NCBI GenBank assembly: GCA_964573505.1
Contig: CAZNMS010000329.1
Span: 1 to 9,644 of the forward strand
Direction of reading: 5' to 3'
Source of the DNA: AM-0621 sp964573505
Lineage (GTDB): Bacteria > Planctomycetota > Planctomycetia > Planctomycetales > Planctomycetaceae
DNA length: 9,644 nucleotides
The notes beneath the pieces are model-generated. The model saw only the letters and a list, made by a program, of their open reading frames with translations, ran no database searches and had not been told where the DNA came from. Shown here piece by piece: positions 5,929-9,644 of the stretch. Positions within the stretch are counted from its first letter, which is position 1; each line of letters opens with the position of its first letter. The translations under genes and the position numbers were made by a program.

Positions 5929-7902
5929 ATGCAGACTTACTCACGGATCGTGGTCACTGGTGGCACCGGCTATGTCGGCGGCCGCCTGATTCCCCTGCTC
6001 CAACAGAGGGGTTTGTGTGTGCGATGCCTGGCGCGGAATCCGGAATTTCTGCGGTCGCGAGTGGGCGAACACACCGAAGTGCTGGCGGCTGATTTGCTCG
6101 AAATAGAGTCTCTACGAGCCGCGCTTCAAAACGTTCACACCGCGTACTACCTCGTGCATTCGATGGGCACGGGGAAAGACTTCGAAGACGAAGACCGCTT
6201 GGCGGCACGCAATTTTGCGACCGTCGCGCGCGAGTGTGGCGTGCGTCGCATCGTCTATCTCGGCGGGCTCGGTGATGAACGACAGACGTTGTCAAAGCAT
6301 CTCCGCAGTCGGCAAGAAGTCGGACAACTGCTGCGCGAATCCGGAGCGCAAGTCATCGAGTTTCGCGCGTCGATTGTGATTGGCTCGGGAAGCTTGTCGT
6401 TTGAGTTGATTCGGGCGCTCGTGCAGAAGCTGCCGGTGATGCTCTGTCCGAAATGGGTCTCAACTCCCGCGCAGCCGATCGCGATTGAAGACTTGCTGAA
6501 CTACCTGCTCGCCGCGCTCGATCTACCGAACGGCGCGAGCGATGTCTTCGAGATCGGCGGTCCCGATCAAGTGTCCTACGGCGAGATCATGCGGGAGTAT
6601 GCGCGGCAGCGCGGCCTGAAACGCTGGATGATCTCAGTTCCGTTTCTTTCGCCGCGATTGTCGAGCTTGTGGTTGGGACTGGTGACGCCGGTTTATGCCC
6701 GCGTTGGCCGCAAGCTGGTTGACAGTCTCAAGAATCCGACGCTGGTGACGAACTCGCACGCTCGCGAAGTCTTCGCGATTCAACCGCGCGGCGTCACAGA
6801 GGCCATTGCGCGAGCCCTCGTCAATGAAGACCATGAGTTGGCCGCGACTCGTTGGTCGGACGCCCTCAGTTCGTCAGGTAGGCCGAAGCGTTGGGGCGGA
6901 GTTCGCTTCGGAACCCGATTGGTGGATTCGCGCGAACGGGAAGTCGCTGTGCCTGCGAATGTGGCCTTCATTCCGATTCAACGCATCGGTGGAACGGCCG
7001 GCTGGTACTACGGCAATTGGTTGTGGCGAGTGCGCGGTTGGCTGGACTTGCTCTGCGGCGGTGTCGGACTGCGTCGAGGTCGACGTGACTTTGATGAACT
7101 GCGAGTCGGTGACGCTGTTGATTGCTGGCGCGTTGAAACGCTCGAACCGCAGCGCCGACTCCGACTCTCCGCCGAGATGAAGTTGCCGGGACGAGCCTGG
7201 TTGGAATTTGAAGTGGAGCCGACAGCAACCGGCTCACGCATCCGACAGACTGCCGAGTTCGATCCGGTCGGTCTCACGGGTTTAATCTATTGGTATTCGA
7301 TCTTTGTGCTGCACGAGTTCTTGTTTCGCGGGATGTTGGCGAGGATCGCTGAATCAGCCATCGCAACTCACCGCGCGAGCCAGTCAACGAACGCTGGAGC
7401 GGTTCAAGAGTCGCAGCCTGCCTACTCGGCAAGGCAACAAGTCTTTGGATTTATCGGGTCGATCGTCTTGTGCTTTGGAGCAGCCGGTCTGGGAGCAGCC
7501 GCGACGAGCAGTTCTGTCAGCGGTTGGTATCAAACCCTCGCGAAGCCAACTTGGACTCCGCCCGATGGGATCTTTGGCCCGGTCTGGTCGGCGCTGTACT
7601 TGATGATGGCCATCGCCGCTTGGCTGGTATGGCGACGCACGAGTTGGATGAAGGCTCGACCGGCACTGATGTGGTTCGGGCTGCAACTCGCGCTCAACGT
7701 GCTGTGGTCAGTGATCTTCTTCGGACTGCAACAGCCCGGTTGGGCTTTGGCCGAGATCCTCGTTCTGTGGGTCGCGATCGCCGCGAACATCAACGCGTTC
7801 CGCCGCCACTCCGTCACGGCCGCATTCTTGATGCTGCCGTACTGGCTGTGGTCGTCATTCGCGTCTGTCTTGAACTTCGCGATCTGGAGGTTGAATCCAT
7901 GA
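5929..7902 (+). CDS. Fusion: atypical SDR + DUF2867 + TspO/MBR membrane domain
   Basis: The protein has 657 residues from the ATG at 5929, with AAGG 8 bases upstream. The frame is open back to 5722, but that stretch contains the terminator hairpins, so the longer start is rejected. Residues 1-~300 are an atypical SDR Rossmann domain with TGGTGYVGG at 10-18, YYLVHSMG at 73-80 and a C-terminal FEIGGPDQVSYGEI segment. Residues ~335-475 match DUF2867, with GGTAGWYYGNWLWRVRGWLD at 354-373 and GLIYWYSIFVLHEF at 451-464. After a Ser/Gln/Ala-rich linker (~478-504) comes a complete TspO/MBR domain (505-657) with about five membrane helices. Its marks are WYQTLAKPTWTPP at 533-545, FGPVWSALY at 549-557 and WSSFASVLNFAIWRLN at 641-656. 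TspO proteins bind porphyrins and other tetrapyrroles and act in stress and light control; SDR-DUF2867 proteins have no proven substrate. The join is in frame with no internal stop, so it is a real fusion rather than two genes. It overlaps the photolyase gene by 4 bases. Confidence 0.9.
   Translation: MQTYSRIVVTGGTGYVGGRLIPLLQQRGLCVRCLARNPEFLRSRVGEHTEVLAADLLEIESLRAALQNVHTAYYLVHSMGTGKDFEDEDRLAARNFATVARECGVRRIVYLGGLGDERQTLSKHLRSRQEVGQLLRESGAQVIEFRASIVIGSGSLSFELIRALVQKLPVMLCPKWVSTPAQPIAIEDLLNYLLAALDLPNGASDVFEIGGPDQVSYGEIMREYARQRGLKRWMISVPFLSPRLSSLWLGLVTPVYARVGRKLVDSLKNPTLVTNSHAREVFAIQPRGVTEAIARALVNEDHELAATRWSDALSSSGRPKRWGGVRFGTRLVDSREREVAVPANVAFIPIQRIGGTAGWYYGNWLWRVRGWLDLLCGGVGLRRGRRDFDELRVGDAVDCWRVETLEPQRRLRLSAEMKLPGRAWLEFEVEPTATGSRIRQTAEFDPVGLTGLIYWYSIFVLHEFLFRGMLARIAESAIATHRASQSTNAGAVQESQPAYSARQQVFGFIGSIVLCFGAAGLGAAATSSSVSGWYQTLAKPTWTPPDGIFGPVWSALYLMMAIAAWLVWRRTSWMKARPALMWFGLQLALNVLWSVIFFGLQQPGWALAEILVLWVAIAANINAFRRHSVTAAFLMLPYWLWSSFASVLNFAIWRLNP
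7886..7890 (+). promoter_or_regulatory. Photolyase ribosome-binding site inside the TspO coding end
   Basis: GGAGG lies 8 bases before the ATG at 7899, within the last codons of the upstream fusion gene. With the ATGA stop/start overlap at 7899-7902 it sets the photolyase start and predicts coupled translation, although the photolyase frame is open back to 7470. Confidence 0.75.
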
Positions 7903-9386
7903 AGGCGAGTCATCAGCTCTCTGCCGAACGATTATCAGTACGCAATGTCCAGCCGCTGCGAGCAGGCGGCGAGTTCGTCCTTTACTGGATGCCCGCCTTT
8001 CGGCGCATGTCTTCGAACTTTGCTTTGGACCGCGCGATTGAATGGGCGAAAGAGTTGCGCAAGCCGCTCGTCATCTTCGAGCCGTTGCGGATCGGCTATC
8101 AGTGGGCGAGCGATCGACTGCATCGCTTCGTCATCGACGGAATGGCGGAGCATGCGGCACGAGGTGCTGAGCTACAGAACGCGGGTATTTGTTATTACCC
8201 GTATGTCGAACCGCGAGCGGATGCGGGCAAGGGGTTGCTCGAAGCGTTGGCCGCGCGAGCGTGTGTCGTCGTGACGGACGACTTTCCGTCGTTCTTCTTG
8301 CCGCGCATGGTCGACGCGGCCGCGCGTCGATTGTCAGTACGACTCGAAGCCATCGACTCGAACGGTCTGGTCCCGATGCGAGCGACCGAGCGGGTCTTTA
8401 CGACCGCGTTCTCTTTCCGCGCGTTCTTGCAGAAGCAACTGCCGGAGCATCTCGTCGAGTTCCCCCAGTCCGACCCCTTGAAGCAATTAAGACTACCGCC
8501 CCTGACTGCATTGCCGAGCGACATCACTGAGCGTTGGCCGGCGGCTTCAAGCACGTTGCTGAGCGGTGATGTTGCCAGCCTGAGAGCGCTGCCCATCGAC
8601 CATTCCGTCGGTGCCGTTGAGACTCGCGGAGGGACGTCGATCGCCCGGCAGAAGCTGACGCAATTCTTACATCGGAGCTTGCCGCACTACGCTGCTGGGG
8701 CAAACGATCCCGATGCCGACAATCGCAGCGGCTTGTCGCCGTATCTGCACTTCGGACACATCTCGTCGCATGAGTTGTTTCGCGAGCTAATGGCTCGTGA
8801 AGAGTGGTCACCGGCGTTGCTCGGAGAGAAGACCGGCGGCAAGCGAGAAGGCTGGTGGGGCGTTAGTCCCGGAGCCGAAGCATGGCTCGACGAGTTCATC
8901 ACGTGGCGCGAACTGGGCTTCAACATGTCGTCGAAACGCGATGACTACGACCAATACGAGTCGCTCCCTGAGTGGGCTCAAGCAACGCTGGCGAAGCATG
9001 AAAGTGATCCGCGCGAGTACGTCTACTCGCTCGACGAGTTTGCGACGGCAGCAACTCACGACCCGCTTTGGAATGCGGCTCAAACGCAACTCGTTCGCGA
9101 GGGCCGGATGCACAATTACCTGCGGATGTTGTGGGGCAAGAAGATCGTCGAATGGTCGGCCACTCCGCGTGAGGCGTTAGCGACGATGATTGAACTCAAT
9201 AACCGCAACGCGCTGGATGGCCGCAACCCGAACTCATACTCGGGCATCTTCTGGACGCTGGGCCGCTACGACCGAGCCTGGGGACCAGTGCGTCCGATCT
9301 TCGGTAATATTCGCTACATGAGTTCCGCCAGCACCCGCCGCAAGCTGCAAGTCAGCGAGTACCTGCAACGCTATCAGCCGGAATGA
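7899..9386 (+). CDS. phr: Class II-type CPD photolyase (deoxyribodipyrimidine photolyase)
   Basis: This 495-residue flavoenzyme probably uses FADH- and light to split cyclobutane pyrimidine dimers. The N-terminal alpha/beta domain begins near residue 26 (FVLYWMP); the FAD-binding helical domain is about 245-485. Class II marks are GLSPYLHFGHIS at 278-289, FITWRELGFN at 333-342, THDPLWNAAQ at 386-395, GRMHNYLRMLWGKKIVEW at 402-419, ALDGRNPNSY at 438-447 and PIFGNIRYM at 466-474. By spacing, W391 and W412 match the class II electron-transfer tryptophans (W360 and W381 of Methanosarcina mazei CPDII), W419 matches W388, and N434 matches the flavin-contacting N403. The N-terminal motif around residues 30-42 (WMPAFRRMSSNFAL) lacks the usual R-D-x-R...D-N pattern, and GWWG at 318-321 is unfamiliar to me. 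It may thus be a divergent branch, possibly with altered antenna or substrate. The nearby pterin genes could relate to an antenna chromophore, but that is speculative. It overlaps the SDR-TspO gene by ATGA. Confidence 0.9.
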   Translation: MKASHQLSAERLSVRNVQPLRAGGEFVLYWMPAFRRMSSNFALDRAIEWAKELRKPLVIFEPLRIGYQWASDRLHRFVIDGMAEHAARGAELQNAGICYYPYVEPRADAGKGLLEALAARACVVVTDDFPSFFLPRMVDAAARRLSVRLEAIDSNGLVPMRATERVFTTAFSFRAFLQKQLPEHLVEFPQSDPLKQLRLPPLTALPSDITERWPAASSTLLSGDVASLRALPIDHSVGAVETRGGTSIARQKLTQFLHRSLPHYAAGANDPDADNRSGLSPYLHFGHISSHELFRELMAREEWSPALLGEKTGGKREGWWGVSPGAEAWLDEFITWRELGFNMSSKRDDYDQYESLPEWAQATLAKHESDPREYVYSLDEFATAATHDPLWNAAQTQLVREGRMHNYLRMLWGKKIVEWSATPREALATMIELNNRNALDGRNPNSYSGIFWTLGRYDRAWGPVRPIFGNIRYMSSASTRRKLQVSEYLQRYQPE

Positions 9387-9613
9387 ATTCGCGACGAGCA
9401 TGGCTGATAAGTAACTTTGAGTTCTTGTCGCTTCGCGATCGAGAAGACGCCCGCTTTCAATCGTCTGCGAGTGCGAATCAACGCGGAGTCAAGCCCTGCG
9501 ACCTAGCCAAGATCTGGCTGCACAAATTCGTCGCGATCTTCACTCGCAATTCGATGCACCTGCGGTGGCATCTATCTGGACAGCGCCAAGTTGAGTGCGG
9601 TGGTAGGGCGTAA
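9383..9613 (+). CDS. Doubtful small ORF overlapping the photolyase stop
   Basis: A 76-residue frame starts with an ATG that overlaps the photolyase stop (ATGA, 9383-9386), the same arrangement as at the photolyase start. The product is basic and Arg/Ser/Gln-rich, with no signal, membrane segment or motif I recognise. It does not resemble the Cys-rich DUF2256 small proteins often found next to photolyases. There is no clear Shine-Dalgarno match. The overlap may be accidental; I regard it as more likely non-coding than coding. Confidence 0.18.
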   Translation: MNSRRAWLISNFEFLSLRDREDARFQSSASANQRGVKPCDLAKIWLHKFVAIFTRNSMHLRWHLSGQRQVECGGRA

Positions 9614-9644
9614 GTTGTTTGCTGAGTGGAGTTTAGTTGGTCTT

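Noticed and set aside
7470..7898. Extended photolyase frame upstream of 7899
   Set aside because: It is the +1 shadow of the TspO coding region, where the TspO protein motifs are intact.

Overview
The window is bacterial, moderately GC-rich DNA. Every gene I can support lies on the + strand. I identify eight coding regions with confidence, plus one doubtful small ORF at the right edge. I see no rRNA, tRNA, mobile element, CRISPR array or origin. The mix of genes (a two-domain FAS1 protein with a Tat-like signal, a SOUL protein with a long N-terminal extension, a divergent class II photolyase and loosely spaced genes) would suit a planctomycete or a similar environmental bacterium. That placement is inference, not proof.

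Layout. Positions 1-438 are a leader with no convincing gene. It is followed by folE (GTP cyclohydrolase I, 439-1092), a secreted SOUL-family heme-binding-like protein (1249-2106), a QueD/PTPS-family pterin enzyme (2367-2879), a TIGR01777/YfcH-type NAD(P)-dependent epimerase-like protein (2984-3967) and an SRPBCC ligand-binding protein (3977-4468). The last two are 9 bases apart, and the SRPBCC ribosome-binding site overlaps the epimerase stop codon. A 199-base gap with a weak candidate promoter precedes a fasciclin-domain (FAS1 x2) exported protein (4668-5699), which ends in an intrinsic terminator and a second strong hairpin. The next unit is a large three-part fusion, SDR + DUF2867 + TspO/MBR (5929-7902). 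It overlaps a class II CPD photolyase (7899-9386) by four bases (ATGA).

How the genes may work together. FolE makes 7,8-dihydroneopterin triphosphate, the substrate of QueD/PTPS enzymes, so the two can act in sequence in pterin or deazaguanine synthesis. Photolyase repairs UV pyrimidine dimers using FADH- and light. TspO and SOUL are both tetrapyrrole-binding families, and tetrapyrroles photosensitise cells. TIGR01777, SRPBCC and DUF2867/SDR proteins are, as I recall, frequent companions of photolyases and of light-responsive MerR (LitR/CarH) loci in other bacteria. The window therefore reads most naturally as a light/UV and tetrapyrrole/pterin stress neighbourhood. No light-sensing regulator is visible inside the window.

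The most unusual items are the SDR-DUF2867-TspO fusion coupled to the photolyase, the uneven similarity of the two FAS1 repeats, and the divergent N-terminus of the photolyase.
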